Source: Secundilactobacillus silagei JCM 19001 (GTDB lineage: Bacteria; Bacillota; Bacilli; Lactobacillales; Lactobacillaceae). From it: 64,000 nt of DNA. A program made the position numbers and the translations under genes. Positions 53,446-63,772 of this stretch are shown here, in pieces. The notes beneath the pieces are model-generated. The model was not told the DNA's origin and did not search any database. It saw only the letters and a list, made by a program, of their open reading frames with translations. Numbering within the stretch: position 1 is the stretch's first letter; the number at the start of each line of letters is the position of its first letter. The DNA is taken from positions 124,001 to 188,000 of the forward strand of contig NZ_BCMG01000002.1 in assembly GCF_002217945.1 (NCBI RefSeq). The letters run 5' to 3'.

Positions 53446-54588
53446 GTGCCAAAAACAGCAGATACAGCAGATGATTTCGTTTTCTACAACGGACGAAAGT
53501 TAAGAAAGGGCTATACGACCGGGACCACGGCTACGGCGGCTTCGGTCGCAGCAACCAAAGCAATTTTAGACCAGGCTGATCAGGTCACCGTTGAAGTGCT
53601 GGCGGCCAATGGTCAAAAAGTGCAGTTCGATATTGTGGATTGTACCTTTGATAAACATTCAGCTAGCGTGGCAATCAAGAAAGACGGCGGCGATGATCAG
53701 GATGCCACTGATGGCATGCTGATTTACGCTACCGTGACCTTGCGAGAGGATAACCAGATCACGCTGGATGGCGGTAAGGGCATCGGTCGCGTGACCCAAA
53801 AGGGACTGGCGAATGCGCCAGGTATGCCAGCCATCAACCCCACACCGCGTAAGATGATTAAAACCAGTGTACGCAAAGTATTGGGTGATCAGGCCGGTGC
53901 CGACATTGTGATTTCAGCGCCGGAGGGTGAACGGGTCGCAAAGATGACCTATAACCCCAAACTGGGAATTGTCGGCGGAATTTCAATTCTTGGCACTAGC
54001 GGTATCGTGACGCCAATGTCCGTGGAGAGTTGGAAAAAGTCGATTTCGATTGAAATGAACATCCATAAGCAGCGCGGTGATACACGGATCATTTTGACCC
54101 CCGGTAATTACGGTGAAGACTTCTTAACGCAGCAGATGCACATTCCGAATACGCAGCAAGTTCAGATGAGCAACTTCGTGGGTTACGTACTAAAAGAAGT
54201 CCAGCGTCTAGGTTTTACCAAGCTATTATTAGTTGGCGATATGGGTAAATTCATTAAAATTGCCGGCGGTATCTTCTCAACCCACAGTCGGGACGCGGAT
54301 GCCCGGGCAGAGATCATGGTGGCCAACTTAGCTTTGTTAGGCGCACCACTTGATCTGCTGAAAAAGGTCAATGACTCGATTACCACTATTGAAATGGTCG
54401 ATTTGATCGATGAAGCCGGCTACCAAGCGGTCTATCAAGTGATCGTGGATAAGATTCAAAAACGGGCTGCCAGATTACTGGCTCACCGGCAGCCACACGT
54501 AGACATTGACGCCGTGGTCTTTTCCCAGAAAACGAAGCTGTTAGCTTCAACCAAGCCGATTGAAGAAATTGAGGCTGAGTGGAAATGA
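53446..54588 (+). CDS. cbiD: Cobalt-precorrin-5B C1-methyltransferase
   Basis: 380 residues from GTG 53446 after AGGTGGTGG; GTGs at 53434 and 53437 lie in or before that site. LRKGYTTGTTATAASVAA near the N-terminus and NPTPRKMI, GGISILGTSGIV and THSRDADARAEI blocks are typical of CbiD. It methylates C1 using S-adenosylmethionine in the anaerobic pathway. Its TGA overlaps the cbiE start. Confidence 0.94.
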   Translation: MPKTADTADDFVFYNGRKLRKGYTTGTTATAASVAATKAILDQADQVTVEVLAANGQKVQFDIVDCTFDKHSASVAIKKDGGDDQDATDGMLIYATVTLREDNQITLDGGKGIGRVTQKGLANAPGMPAINPTPRKMIKTSVRKVLGDQAGADIVISAPEGERVAKMTYNPKLGIVGGISILGTSGIVTPMSVESWKKSISIEMNIHKQRGDTRIILTPGNYGEDFLTQQMHIPNTQQVQMSNFVGYVLKEVQRLGFTKLLLVGDMGKFIKIAGGIFSTHSRDADARAEIMVANLALLGAPLDLLKKVNDSITTIEMVDLIDEAGYQAVYQVIVDKIQKRAARLLAHRQPHVDIDAVVFSQKTKLLASTKPIEEIEAEWK

Positions 54589-55193
54589 TAACCGTTTTAG
54601 GAATTGGACCAGGGCGAGCCAGTCTGCGGCTCAATGGCAGTCAAAAATGGGTCGACCAAGCGGATCTCGTGATTGGCTCGCGCCGACAGCTTGATGCCTT
54701 TGATACCAGTCAGGCGACTGAAAAATTGTTTACCAAATTAAGCGAGCTGAAAACCACCATTGATGACTGGCTGGCCAATGGCAAAAACGTCGTGATCTTA
54801 GCTTCCGGCGATCCGATCCTGTACGGTATCGGCAACTGGACCATTGCCCAATTTGGGCGTGACGCGGTGCGGTTAGTGCCGGGAATCAGTTCCATTCAGT
54901 ACATGTTTAACACGGTGGGGCTGTCGATGAACGATGTTTACTTAACCAGTAGCCACGGCCGCGTACCAGACTTTGACTTCTTGCTGACGCATCGGGTAGT
55001 GGGCATGGTCACTGACAGTCAGATTGGCCCCTTTGAGATTGGTGAAGCGATTAAAAAGCGCCATCTGCACCGAACCATTCTGGTGGGTGAACGGCTAAGC
55101 TATCCCGATGAACGAATTTCGAGTTACACCGAATCGACGGTTGAAAAACGCGATTATCAAATGAATGTGGTGATTATAAAAGATGAAGGATGA
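54585..55193 (+). CDS. cbiE: Cobalt-precorrin-7 C5-methyltransferase
   Basis: 202 residues from ATG 54585, in a 4-bp overlap with cbiD. Tetrapyrrole methylase fold with GIGPGRASL, VIGSRRQLD, ASGDPILYGIG and VPGISSIQ. It methylates C5; the decarboxylating C15 step is done by CbiT, encoded next and overlapping by 11 bp, so here the E and T activities are separate genes, unlike the fused CobL. Confidence 0.92.
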   Translation: MITVLGIGPGRASLRLNGSQKWVDQADLVIGSRRQLDAFDTSQATEKLFTKLSELKTTIDDWLANGKNVVILASGDPILYGIGNWTIAQFGRDAVRLVPGISSIQYMFNTVGLSMNDVYLTSSHGRVPDFDFLLTHRVVGMVTDSQIGPFEIGEAIKKRHLHRTILVGERLSYPDERISSYTESTVEKRDYQMNVVIIKDEG

Positions 55194-55743
55194 AGTGTTT
55201 TTAAGATCAAAAGTACCAATGACGAAGTCTGAGGTACGGGCATTAAGCATTGATAAGCTACGGCTACAGGGCAAGCACTCAATGCTGGATATTGGATCAG
55301 GCACTGGCAGTGTCAGTATCCAAGCGGCCTTAGAGTTTCCTGACCTGCAAGTAACGTCTGTTGAACACCATGATGATGCCATCGATATTATGCAGCAAAA
55401 CATGGATAAGTTTAAGACGGCCAACATCGACCTGGTTAAGGGCGAGGCGCCGGATGACGTTCCAAATCAGATGTACGATGCCATCTTTGTTGGCGGCAGC
55501 GGGTCAAACCTTGAAGAGATTATTGATTTTGCACTCAGTCATTTAAATCCTGATGGTACCTTAGTGCTGAACTTTATTCTTCAGGAAAATGCAATGCAGG
55601 CATTCAGCTACCTTGATCAAAACCAGGCAGTGACACTGGAAATGTCTGAGGTCAGAGTTTCAAAGTGGCATGGATTAGGCAAAGGGCATTACTTTAAGCC
55701 GCAGAATCCAACGTTAATCATTAGTGCAACAAGGAAGGAATGA
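55183..55743 (+). CDS. cbiT: Cobalt-precorrin-6B C15-methyltransferase (decarboxylating)
   Basis: 186 residues. Rossmann-type SAM methyltransferase: [17 protein letters not shown] motif [15 protein letters not shown], then [14 protein letters not shown] and [13 protein letters not shown]. It decarboxylates the C12 acetate and methylates C15. Start overlaps cbiE, end is next to the cbiF ribosome binding site. Confidence 0.93.
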   Translation: MKDEVFLRSKVPMTKSEVRALSIDKLRLQGKHSMLDIGSGTGSVSIQAALEFPDLQVTSVEHHDDAIDIMQQNMDKFKTANIDLVKGEAPDDVPNQMYDAIFVGGSGSNLEEIIDFALSHLNPDGTLVLNFILQENAMQAFSYLDQNQAVTLEMSEVRVSKWHGLGKGHYFKPQNPTLIISATRKE

Positions 55744-55748
55744 ACGAG

Positions 55749-56519
55749 ATGACAGTAGTAAGTTTTGTAGGTGCAGGTCCTGGCGACAAGGAGTTAATTA
55801 CGTTAAAGGGGTATCGGCGGTTAGCGGATGCCGACATTGTGATTTATGCCGGTTCATTAGTTAATCCAGAGTTATTGGATTACTGCAAACCAGAAGCAGA
55901 AAAATTAGACAGTGCCAGCATGACGCTGCAAGACATTATTGAAAACATGGAAAAGGGTATCAAGGCTGACAAAAAGGTCGTTCGGCTCCAAACGGGGGAC
56001 TTCTCAATCTACGGTTCCATCCGTGAACAAGTTGAGGAACTGAAGAAGCGCAACATTGAATTTGAATGCGTTCCCGGTGTCAGTGCCTTCTTGGGTGCCG
56101 CTTCCAGTCTGGGTGTTGAATACACCGTGCCAGAAATTGCTCAAAGTGTCATTATTACCCGAATCGCGGGTCGGACACCAGTGCCAGAAGGCGAAAACTT
56201 GCAAGCACTAGCCAGTCACCACACGTCCATGGTCATCTTCTTATCCACCTCACGGATTCAAAAGGTGGTTCGTGAATTATTGGCAGGTGGCTACAAAGAA
56301 ACGACGCCGGCAGCGGTGATCTACAAAGCAACTTGGGCCGATGAAAAGTCCGTTCGCGGCACCTTAGCCGATATTGCCAAAAAGGTCAAAGAAGCTAATA
56401 TCAGCAGAACGGCTCTGATCATGGTGGGTGATTTCTTAGGCAAGGACTATAACAATTCCAAGTTATACGACGCCCACTTTACCCATACGTATCGTAAAGG
56501 CATCAAGGATGACAAATGA
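55749..56519 (+). CDS. cbiF: Cobalt-precorrin-4 C11-methyltransferase
   Basis: 256 residues from ATG 55749, with AAGGAAGG 10 bp upstream; ATG 55740 is too close to that site. [49 protein letters not shown] and [14 protein letters not shown] are the CbiF/CobM signatures. Methylates C11. Overlaps cbiG by 11 bp. Confidence 0.94.
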   Translation: MTVVSFVGAGPGDKELITLKGYRRLADADIVIYAGSLVNPELLDYCKPEAEKLDSASMTLQDIIENMEKGIKADKKVVRLQTGDFSIYGSIREQVEELKKRNIEFECVPGVSAFLGAASSLGVEYTVPEIAQSVIITRIAGRTPVPEGENLQALASHHTSMVIFLSTSRIQKVVRELLAGGYKETTPAAVIYKATWADEKSVRGTLADIAKKVKEANISRTALIMVGDFLGKDYNNSKLYDAHFTHTYRKGIKDDK

Positions 56520-57567
56520 TTCTGAGAACAGCGCGGTTGCGGTAATTGCCTTAACCAAAGTTGGCTCAGCACTTGGCCGTCAGTTATGTACTAAAAATGA
56601 CCGCTTTACGTTAGTGGTACCAGCAAAATATGCCCAGGCACACGAACAATCATTTGCACGCGGCGGGTTTAAAACAGCCTTTCGTGAACTGTTTCAAACC
56701 ATGGACTGTGTGGTCTGCATCATGGCTACGGGCATCGTGGTGCGGACGGTTTCCACGTTATTGGTGGATAAGACTTCGGATCCGGCCGTTTTAGTCGTTG
56801 ATGAAAAGGCCAACCACGTGATCAGCCTGTTATCCGGTCACGTTGGCGGGGCTAATGCGTGGACGTTGAAGATTGCCAAACTGCTGGGTGCAGATCCGGT
56901 GATTACAACCGCTACGGATACCGAACACGTTCAAGCACTGGATAATTTAGCCAAGCGCGTTCATGGCTACTACCCCGAGTTTAAATATCGGACGAAGCAG
57001 ATCAATAGTTTGCTGGCAGCTGGCGAATCCGTTGAAATTTACGTGGCACCGGCTTTTAAGACCGCACTATCAGATCTACGCGGGTTTCACGTTTTGACTG
57101 ATCTCAGTCAGCGTGATCCGCAGGTGCCGTTAGTGATTGTTTCTGATCAGGCACTGACCGATAAGTTTGTGAACAGTGTCCAGGTCGTCCCACGGGTGAA
57201 CGTTTTAGGCATCGGCTGCCGTAAAGCGGTGTCCTATGACATGATGCAGCAGGCGTTCACGGAATTTTGTACGCAGTATCAGCTGTCCTGGCATTCAATT
57301 TGCGGGATCAGCTCCATCGACCGTAAGCAGCATGAAAATGCCATTCATTATTTGGCGGACACGCTTGGCATTTCAGCGACCTTTTATTCAGCTGCAGAGC
57401 TGAATCAGGTTGCTGATCATTATCCAGAATCTAAATTCGTGAAGCAGACGGTGGGGGTCGGCAACGTTGCCAATACTTCAGCAGAGGTACTGGCTGGGAC
57501 GAAGACCTTGACGCCACGCTTCTCAACACATGAAGTTACCATCGCATTAAGTCGTCAAAATATATAG
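56509..57567 (+). CDS. cbiG: Cobalt-precorrin-5A hydrolase
   Basis: 352 residues. The N-terminal half carries the CbiG block [42 protein letters not shown]; the C-terminal part has LGIGCRKAV and the [15 protein letters not shown] block. It opens the ring A lactone and releases the C20 unit as acetaldehyde. Starts inside cbiF. Confidence 0.93.
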   Translation: MTNDSENSAVAVIALTKVGSALGRQLCTKNDRFTLVVPAKYAQAHEQSFARGGFKTAFRELFQTMDCVVCIMATGIVVRTVSTLLVDKTSDPAVLVVDEKANHVISLLSGHVGGANAWTLKIAKLLGADPVITTATDTEHVQALDNLAKRVHGYYPEFKYRTKQINSLLAAGESVEIYVAPAFKTALSDLRGFHVLTDLSQRDPQVPLVIVSDQALTDKFVNSVQVVPRVNVLGIGCRKAVSYDMMQQAFTEFCTQYQLSWHSICGISSIDRKQHENAIHYLADTLGISATFYSAAELNQVADHYPESKFVKQTVGVGNVANTSAEVLAGTKTLTPRFSTHEVTIALSRQNI

Positions 57568-57585
57568 AAATTGAGGGTTAACGGT

Positions 57586-58311
57586 ATGTTATACATTGTT
57601 GGTTTAGGACCAGGTTCCAAGGCATTAATGACCCAAGAAGCCATTGACGTCATCAAAAATACCCATACGATCGTTGGGTACGTGACTTATATTCATTTAG
57701 TTGAAGACATGCTTAAGGGCAAGAAGTTAGTCGTTACTGGGATGCGCGGTGAGATCGAACGGTCTAAGAAGGCCATTGAAATTGCGCAAACTGGTGAAGA
57801 CGTCGCCATTATTTCCAGTGGTGATGCCGGTATCTACGGGATGGCCGGCTTAGTCTTAGAGTTAGCGGCTAAGGAAGACGTCCACATTGACGTGAAGGTC
57901 GTGCCAGGGGTAACCGCAAGTATCGGTGCTGCTGCTGCCTTGGGTGCACCTTTGATGAACGATTTTTGCCACATTAGTTTAAGTGACTTAATGACCCCTT
58001 GGGATGTTATTAAAGAGCGAGTTGACGCTGCTGCTAAGGCTGACTTCGTGATCTGTCTGTATAATCCACGCAGTAAGGGCCGGCCAAATAACTTGCGCGA
58101 AGCCCTCGACATTATGCTGAAATACAAGGATGAAAACACGGTGGTCGGGATTGGTAAAGACGTTGCCAGAAAACGTGAAATTATCAAGACCACGACCATT
58201 AAGGATCTTGATGAAACTGAGATCAATATGACATCGATCGTCATCGTTGGTAACAAGAACACTTACGTTGCAGATGGCCACATGATTACACCAAGGGGAT
58301 ATACACTATGA
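57586..58311 (+). CDS. cbiH: Precorrin-3B/cobalt-factor III C17-methyltransferase
   Basis: 241 residues from ATG 57586 after TTGAGGG; TTG 57571 includes that site. Signatures: IVGLGPGSKALMTQEA, IVGYVTYI, SSGDAGIYGMAGL, VPGVTASIGAAAALGAPL and CLYNPRSKGRP. It methylates C17 with ring contraction. No ferredoxin-like CbiH60 extension. Overlaps cbiJ by 4 bp. Confidence 0.94.
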   Translation: MLYIVGLGPGSKALMTQEAIDVIKNTHTIVGYVTYIHLVEDMLKGKKLVVTGMRGEIERSKKAIEIAQTGEDVAIISSGDAGIYGMAGLVLELAAKEDVHIDVKVVPGVTASIGAAAALGAPLMNDFCHISLSDLMTPWDVIKERVDAAAKADFVICLYNPRSKGRPNNLREALDIMLKYKDENTVVGIGKDVARKREIIKTTTIKDLDETEINMTSIVIVGNKNTYVADGHMITPRGYTL

Positions 58312-59060
58312 TTTTGCTTCTCGGAGGCACAAGTGAAAGTTTAGCGGTCGCGGATGATTTAAATGCCCATCACTACTCATTCGTTTTATCCGTCACAACT
58401 GATTACGGTGCCGAGTTGGCTTTAAAGCATGCCCAAAACGTTTGCAAACAAACGTTAACACCAGAAACGTTTCATCACTTCTTTGTTGAAAATCACATCA
58501 AAGTCATCGTAGACGCGACCCATCCCTTTGCGCGGGTCATTTCGCAGACCGTGATCGAAGCGGCCAAAAAAGAGGGTATTCCATACATTAGATACGAACG
58601 AACTGGCCTTCTAGGTCAAGAAGAGGGACTCAAGTTAGTTCGGTCAACCGCAGAAGCCTGTCAATACTTATTGAAATTTCAAGGGAATATCTATCTGTCT
58701 ACGGGCAGTAAGACCGCACCGGATTACGCTAAGCAGCTCGATGTGAGTCGGCTGCACGTCCGCGTCTTACCAACGGAACGGGTCATGAAACTGCTGACGG
58801 ATGCCGGGTATCAAGCCAACCAGATCGATGCTATTCAAGGACCGTTTTCAGTTGAGTTGAACGTTGAACTATTTAAGCACGCTCAGGCCGTTGCCGTTGT
58901 GACTAAGGAAAGTGGCAAGCAGGGCGGTGTTCAGGAAAAAATTCAAGCCTGCCGGCAGTTAAACATTCCCTGTGTCGTGATTAAGCGGCCAGAGATCAGC
59001 TACCCGAAAAAGGTAACGGAGATTGCCGCGCTTGAGAAGGAATTGGAGGGCTTAAGATGA
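58308..59060 (+). CDS. cbiJ: Cobalt-precorrin-6A reductase
   Basis: 250 residues. ILLLGGTSESLAVAD at the N-terminus, VIVDATHPFA near 67 and TGSKTAPDYA near 127 are typical of CbiJ/CobK, a NAD(P)H-dependent reductase of the corrin ring. ATGA overlap at both ends. Confidence 0.92.
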   Translation: MILLLGGTSESLAVADDLNAHHYSFVLSVTTDYGAELALKHAQNVCKQTLTPETFHHFFVENHIKVIVDATHPFARVISQTVIEAAKKEGIPYIRYERTGLLGQEEGLKLVRSTAEACQYLLKFQGNIYLSTGSKTAPDYAKQLDVSRLHVRVLPTERVMKLLTDAGYQANQIDAIQGPFSVELNVELFKHAQAVAVVTKESGKQGGVQEKIQACRQLNIPCVVIKRPEISYPKKVTEIAALEKELEGLR

Positions 59061-60481
59061 GTGGATTTGTTTCATTAGTCGGGGCCGGGCCCGGTGATCC
59101 AGAACTGTTAACGGTGTTAGGCCGCAGACGGCTGCTGGAAGCCGATGTGATTGTTTATGATCGGCTGGTCAATCCTTCACTGTTTATGATGTCCAGCGCC
59201 GATAAAGTCGACGTCGGTAAAATGCCCAACCACCATAAATTCAGTCAGTATAAGATCAATGAACTGCTGGTTGAACTGGCGACTCAGGGCAAGCGGGTAG
59301 TCCGGCTTAAAGCCGGTGATCCTTACGTCTTTGGCCGTGGTGGTGAAGAAGCCCAGTATCTGTGCGCCCACCACATTGACTATGAAGTCGTACCAGGAAT
59401 CACCAGTGCGATTGCCGGATTAGCGGCAGCGGGCATTCCCATTACCCACCGTGATATGGCGTCTAGTTTTCACATCATTACCGGCCATCGCAAGGCGAAT
59501 GGCCGTCAGCTAGATTGGGCAAACGTTGCCCAGCAGGAAGGCACCCTAGTCTTTTTGATGGGGATGAAGCAGTTGCCAGTGATCGTGGACGAACTCGTTA
59601 AAAACGGCCGTCCTGCCGATTCGGCCGTTGCCATTGTCCAGTGGGCCACCCGCTGGCAGCAACGCACCGTCACGGGTAATTTGAGTAACATTGTTGAGAT
59701 CGCTAATCAAGCTCAGATCGGGGCACCGGCACTGATCGTGGTGGGTGAAGTCGTGAAGCTGAGAGATGAGCTGAACGTGCATTTGCCACTAGCCGGCAAG
59801 CACATTTTGATTCCATTTAAGGTCAACTCTAAGTTATCAGAACTGTTAAAGGATCAGGGCGCCAGTGTGGACTACTTTGAGCGGTCCACTAAACAGCCAT
59901 TGCCCTTTGATATTCCAGACCTAGATAAACCAGAAACGCTGGTGATCGAAGACGCAGAAGCGTTTAAGGTCTTCTTAGACGTTTTATTAACTCATAACAT
60001 TGATACGCGTCGGTTAAGCAAGTGGCGACTGCTGGTCACTAATACCGTGGCTCAAAGCCGGATTCGTCAGCTTGGCATCATTACCGATGGCCTGATTGTT
60101 AGAAATCAGCTGCCCAAGGCCGACGCCATCATCGTCATTGGTGAAGCCAATCAGCTCGCCCGTGAAAGATTTGCGGGAAATGAAACGCAAATCGTGACCT
60201 ATAAACGGGTACCGGTGACCCACGAAATTGATCTCAATGATTTCCATGGCGTGGTCTTCCCGAGTTCGCTGGCGGTTCAAGACCTATTCGCCGGTATTTC
60301 AGACGAAGCTAAAAAGCAGTTAGTGACGATGCCGTGTCTAGCAATGGGTCGTCACGTGCTCAAGCAATGTCAGCAGTATGGAATGAAAAAGGTTCAGCTG
60401 ACGTCGGCTGAACCCAAGGAAATTATCACTAAGTTAAAAGGGGTTTTGGATGATGAGTCGAACAGCGTTATTGATCGTTAG
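59057..60481 (+). CDS. cobA/hemD: Uroporphyrinogen-III C-methyltransferase fused to a HemD-like synthase domain
   Basis: 474 residues. Residues 1 to about 240 are CobA: SLVGAGPGDPELLT, VIVYDRLVNP, RLKAGDPYVFGRGGEEA, VPGITSAIAG and PITHRD; it makes precorrin-2. Residues about 250-460 are a diverged uroporphyrinogen-III synthase domain: ILIPF start, WRLLVTNTVAQSRIRQLG, ADAIIVIG, and FHGVVFPSSLAV. Such fusions are known in clostridia and lactobacilli. HemD domains are poorly conserved, so its activity is inferred. The 3' end overlaps cbiK by 32 bp. Confidence 0.92.
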   Translation: MSGFVSLVGAGPGDPELLTVLGRRRLLEADVIVYDRLVNPSLFMMSSADKVDVGKMPNHHKFSQYKINELLVELATQGKRVVRLKAGDPYVFGRGGEEAQYLCAHHIDYEVVPGITSAIAGLAAAGIPITHRDMASSFHIITGHRKANGRQLDWANVAQQEGTLVFLMGMKQLPVIVDELVKNGRPADSAVAIVQWATRWQQRTVTGNLSNIVEIANQAQIGAPALIVVGEVVKLRDELNVHLPLAGKHILIPFKVNSKLSELLKDQGASVDYFERSTKQPLPFDIPDLDKPETLVIEDAEAFKVFLDVLLTHNIDTRRLSKWRLLVTNTVAQSRIRQLGIITDGLIVRNQLPKADAIIVIGEANQLARERFAGNETQIVTYKRVPVTHEIDLNDFHGVVFPSSLAVQDLFAGISDEAKKQLVTMPCLAMGRHVLKQCQQYGMKKVQLTSAEPKEIITKLKGVLDDESNSVIDR

Positions 60482-61226
60482 TTTCGGAACTACTTATCCG
60501 CAAACGCGTCAAGAAACAATCGAAGCAACTGAAAAGGCCTTTAAGAAGTCGTTTCCAGATGCCGACTTCTTCCGCGCGTTTACTTCTAAGATCGTGATCT
60601 CGCGGATCAAAAAAAATGAGGGGATCGCAATTGATACCCCTAAAGAAGCACTGGCCAAGATTATTGCGGCCGGCTATGACACGTTGCTGGTTCAATCGCT
60701 GCACCTGATTCCAGGCATCGAGTATAACCAATTGCTGGATCAAGTGGACAAGGTGGCTAGTCAATTTAAGCAGGTCACTGTGGGTAAACCGCTGTTAACG
60801 AGTTTTGAAGATTACCAGCGGGTGGTCGCTTTTCTAAAGGATGTGGTTCAGCCGCAATCAGCTGATGAAGCCGTCCTGTTTATGGGCCACGGTACCGCGC
60901 ATTCCAGCTTTACCGCTTATGCTTGTTTAGACCACATGTTAATGGGCAGCCAGCACTACATGGGCGCCGTTGAAAGCTACCCTGACATTCAGTTTGAAAT
61001 TGGCCGATTGAAGCAAGACGGAGTCAAAAAAGTGATCTTGCACCCGTTTATGTTAGTCGCCGGTAATCACGCCCATCGCGACATGGCATCTGAACGGCCC
61101 GGCTCCTGGCAGTCGCAGCTGGAACAAGCTGGTTTCAGCGTTTCGGCTAAGCTGCAGGGCATGGGCGCATACCCGACGATTCAAAACATGTTTATTGAAC
61201 ATCTAAAAAATGCTGAGAGGAAGTGA
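60450..61226 (+). CDS. cbiK: Sirohydrochlorin cobaltochelatase
   Basis: 258 residues, matching class II chelatase CbiK. ALLIVSFGTTYPQTR start; metal-binding His147 in MGHGTAH and His207 in VAGNHAHRDMASERPGSW correspond to the two catalytic His of Salmonella CbiK. It inserts cobalt early, marking the anaerobic route. The start lies inside the cobA-hemD gene, after AAAGGGG. Confidence 0.94.
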   Translation: MMSRTALLIVSFGTTYPQTRQETIEATEKAFKKSFPDADFFRAFTSKIVISRIKKNEGIAIDTPKEALAKIIAAGYDTLLVQSLHLIPGIEYNQLLDQVDKVASQFKQVTVGKPLLTSFEDYQRVVAFLKDVVQPQSADEAVLFMGHGTAHSSFTAYACLDHMLMGSQHYMGAVESYPDIQFEIGRLKQDGVKKVILHPFMLVAGNHAHRDMASERPGSWQSQLEQAGFSVSAKLQGMGAYPTIQNMFIEHLKNAERK

Positions 61227-61232
61227 TAGCAG

Positions 61233-61934
61233 ATGACTAAATTATATGGAATTGGGGTGGGACCTGGAGATAGTGAACTGCTAACAATGAAGGCTGTAAA
61301 GGCGCTACAGAGCCTTGACATCATTTATACGCCATTTGCGCACAAGGGTCAGCGAAGTGTGGCTGAGAAGATTGCCTCGCCGTACTTTAAGGCGGACCTT
61401 GTGATTAAGAGACGCCATTTTCCAATGACTTTGAATTTAACCGAAAAGGAAAAAAGCTGGAAAGTGATCGTTTCAGAAATTATTGATGATGTTAAAGCCG
61501 GTCATAATGTTGGTTTTATTACGTTGGGAGATCCATCAGTGTACAGCACATACAGTTATTTGCTTGATTTGATCGATAAACGGATTCCGGTAGAAACGAT
61601 TGCCGGTATCTCATCGTTTCAGCAAATCGCTGCAGCTACATCAATCCCGTTAGTGTTAGATGACGAACTTTTAGAAGTTATTCCTGCAACCGCGGATATG
61701 TCGCTGATTGAAAAAGCAGTCGACATCAATGACAATGTAGTCCTCATGAAAGTGGCGACGCATTGGTCAGAAATCTTTGGGTTGCTCGCATCAAAAAAAT
61801 TATTGGGTCAGGCAATTGTGATTTCAAATGCTTCAATGGCCAACCAGCAATCGTTTAAGGTGGCTGAGCTGACCAAAGAGACCAAATTGCCTTACTTTTC
61901 AACGTTGATATTGAAGAAAAAATACCAATTTTGA
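61233..61934 (+). CDS. cbiL: Cobalt-factor II C20-methyltransferase
   Basis: 233 residues. LYGIGVGPGDSELLTMKA, TPFAHKG, FITLGDPSVYSTYSYL and IAGISSFQQIAAATSIPL are the CobI/CbiL signatures. Adds the C20 methyl to cobalt-factor II. Local base composition is slightly more AT-rich than its neighbours. A ribosome binding site (GAGGAAG) lies at the end of cbiK. Confidence 0.93.
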   Translation: MTKLYGIGVGPGDSELLTMKAVKALQSLDIIYTPFAHKGQRSVAEKIASPYFKADLVIKRRHFPMTLNLTEKEKSWKVIVSEIIDDVKAGHNVGFITLGDPSVYSTYSYLLDLIDKRIPVETIAGISSFQQIAAATSIPLVLDDELLEVIPATADMSLIEKAVDINDNVVLMKVATHWSEIFGLLASKKLLGQAIVISNASMANQQSFKVAELTKETKLPYFSTLILKKKYQF

Positions 61935-61958
61935 TTAACATCAGATGGGGTGAAACAA

Positions 61959-62714
61959 ATGAAAAAAGTCTTTAAAAAACATATGGTACCAAAGGTAAGT
62001 GCTATTATCGGCCTGTGTTCATTATTATTCTTTGCGCTGTATCCTCGTGATGCCTACGCAATGCATATCATGGAAGGGATGCTGCCACCAAAGTGGTGCA
62101 TCTTCTGGTTCGCGGTTAGCGCACCGTTCTTCATTTATGGGTTATACCGGATGAAGAAGATCGTCACGTCAACGACCCAAAATGCTAAGATCATGCTGGC
62201 ACTTTGCGGGGCGTTCGTGTTCGTTCTTTCGTCACTCAAGCTGCCCTCCGTTACGGGTTCGTGCTCACATCCAACGGGTGTTGGGTTAGGCACCGTGATG
62301 TTTGGGCCAGGTGTGATGGCAGTGCTTGGTGTGATCGTTTTGCTATTTCAAGCGCTGCTGCTTGCCCATGGTGGGTTAACGACCCTTGGTGCCAATTGTT
62401 TTTCAATGACGATTGTCGGTCCATTTGTTGGCTTTGCTGTATATAAGATTTGCCGGGCATTTAAAGTGAACCGTTCAGTTTCACTATTCTTGTGCGCGGT
62501 ACTCGCTGATTGGTCAACGTATGTGACCACGTCATTCCAGTTAGCAGTTGTCTTCCCTGATCCGACCAACGGTGTCGGTGGTGCGGTCATTAAGTTCTTG
62601 GGAATCTATGCGGTGACTCAGATTCCATTGGCCATTGCTGAAGGGTTCCTGACCGTTATCATCTACAACCTGGTTATTAGTAATAACCTTTGGAAGGAGA
62701 CGGCTCTGGGATGA
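61959..62714 (+). CDS. cbiM: Cobalt ECF transporter component CbiM
   Basis: 251 residues from ATG 61959 after GGGGTGA (GTG 61950 lies within or next to that site). An N-terminal signal-like segment ends at AYA, followed by [13 protein letters not shown], the metal-binding N-terminus of mature CbiM. Then about six membrane segments with [13 protein letters not shown] and [20 protein letters not shown]. It is the substrate-binding subunit for Co(II). Confidence 0.95.
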   Translation: MKKVFKKHMVPKVSAIIGLCSLLFFALYPRDAYAMHIMEGMLPPKWCIFWFAVSAPFFIYGLYRMKKIVTSTTQNAKIMLALCGAFVFVLSSLKLPSVTGSCSHPTGVGLGTVMFGPGVMAVLGVIVLLFQALLLAHGGLTTLGANCFSMTIVGPFVGFAVYKICRAFKVNRSVSLFLCAVLADWSTYVTTSFQLAVVFPDPTNGVGGAVIKFLGIYAVTQIPLAIAEGFLTVIIYNLVISNNLWKETALG

Positions 62715-63064
62715 AAAAAAAGACGAAACAAAATATTATTATGTTGTTGATAGTATTGATTCTCGTGTTAGTACCGTTCGTTGTTGCCAAAGGCGGTTCA
62801 TTTGCTGGTAGTGATGACGAAGGAACTGCCCAAATCAAAAAGAATGATCCGCACTATAAAGTCTGGATCCATCCGTTATGGACCCCGCCTTCAGCCGAAA
62901 TTGAAAGTTTACTGTTCACGGTTCAAGGCAGCTTTGGTACCGGTGTGATCGCCTATATTCTGGGCAGTGCGCATGGCCGTAAAAAGGAACGTGCACGTCA
63001 GATTCACACCCAAAATGAAGCTGGTAAAGCTCGAACTGAAACCAGTGCAGCTAATGGTCGTTAA
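62711..63064 (+). CDS. cbiN: Cobalt ECF transporter accessory CbiN
   Basis: 117 residues from ATG 62711 in a 4-bp overlap with cbiM. Two membrane segments (about 8-27 and 72-92) around an extracellular loop with [12 protein letters not shown] and the typical [18 protein letters not shown] charged C-terminal tail ([10 protein letters not shown] onward) is about 30 residues. Partners CbiM in loading cobalt. Confidence 0.93.
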   Translation: MKKKTKQNIIMLLIVLILVLVPFVVAKGGSFAGSDDEGTAQIKKNDPHYKVWIHPLWTPPSAEIESLLFTVQGSFGTGVIAYILGSAHGRKKERARQIHTQNEAGKARTETSAANGR

Positions 63065-63079
63065 GAGTAAGGTGATAAC

Positions 63080-63769
63080 ATGTTAGTAATCGATAAGTAC
63101 GCCTATTCAAACCGAATCGTAAAGTGGTCGCCGAAATTAAAGGGACTGCTTTGGCTGCTTGGCATTGTTTTAGCCTTTCAGCCAATTATTCCGATCAAGC
63201 TGGTCTTGATCGTGGTGGTCGTCTGGCATACCCTCTACGCGACAAAAATGTCGGGTCGAGTTTACTTACATTGGTTCTACGCGATACTGCCCTTCCTCTT
63301 ACTGAGTATTATTGGCATTGTGTTCACCATGGCACCGAAAGCCAGTCAGATCTACTATCCGATTCACATGTTTGGCAATTACTTTGGCGTTTCCAAAGTA
63401 ATGCTGCCTAAGGGGCTGCGACTCGGTGTGCAAGTATCCACAGCGGTTGTCTGCACGTACTGGTTTGCCCTAACCACACCGTTTCAGCAGATTATTTTAA
63501 CCTTAAAGGCGATTCATATGCCATCATTGATGATTGAAGAGGTCATGCTGATGTACCGGTTCATCTTTATCTTTATTGAAGCATGCGAACAGATCTACCG
63601 GGCGCAAAAATTACGCTTAGGTTACCGCACTTTTCGCTTATCCATGCATTCAGTAGGCGTGTTAGTCAAAATGCTGTTTGAGCAAGTCATGATCGATTAC
63701 CAGCAAATGGTGTACGCGCTGGATGCGAAGCTGTACGATGGTGAATTTAAAGTTGGAGAGGATGATTAG
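63080..63769 (+). CDS. cbiQ: Cobalt ECF transporter T component CbiQ
   Basis: 229 residues, start ATG 63080 after AAGGTGATAAC. Starts DKYAYSNRIVKWSPKLKG, four to five membrane segments, and the coupling segments EEVMLMYRFIFIFIEACEQIYRAQKLRLGY, containing the E-R-RAQxxR pattern that contacts the ATPase. Fits CbiQ in length and position. Confidence 0.92.
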   Translation: MLVIDKYAYSNRIVKWSPKLKGLLWLLGIVLAFQPIIPIKLVLIVVVVWHTLYATKMSGRVYLHWFYAILPFLLLSIIGIVFTMAPKASQIYYPIHMFGNYFGVSKVMLPKGLRLGVQVSTAVVCTYWFALTTPFQQIILTLKAIHMPSLMIEEVMLMYRFIFIFIEACEQIYRAQKLRLGYRTFRLSMHSVGVLVKMLFEQVMIDYQQMVYALDAKLYDGEFKVGEDD

Positions 63770-63772
63770 CTG

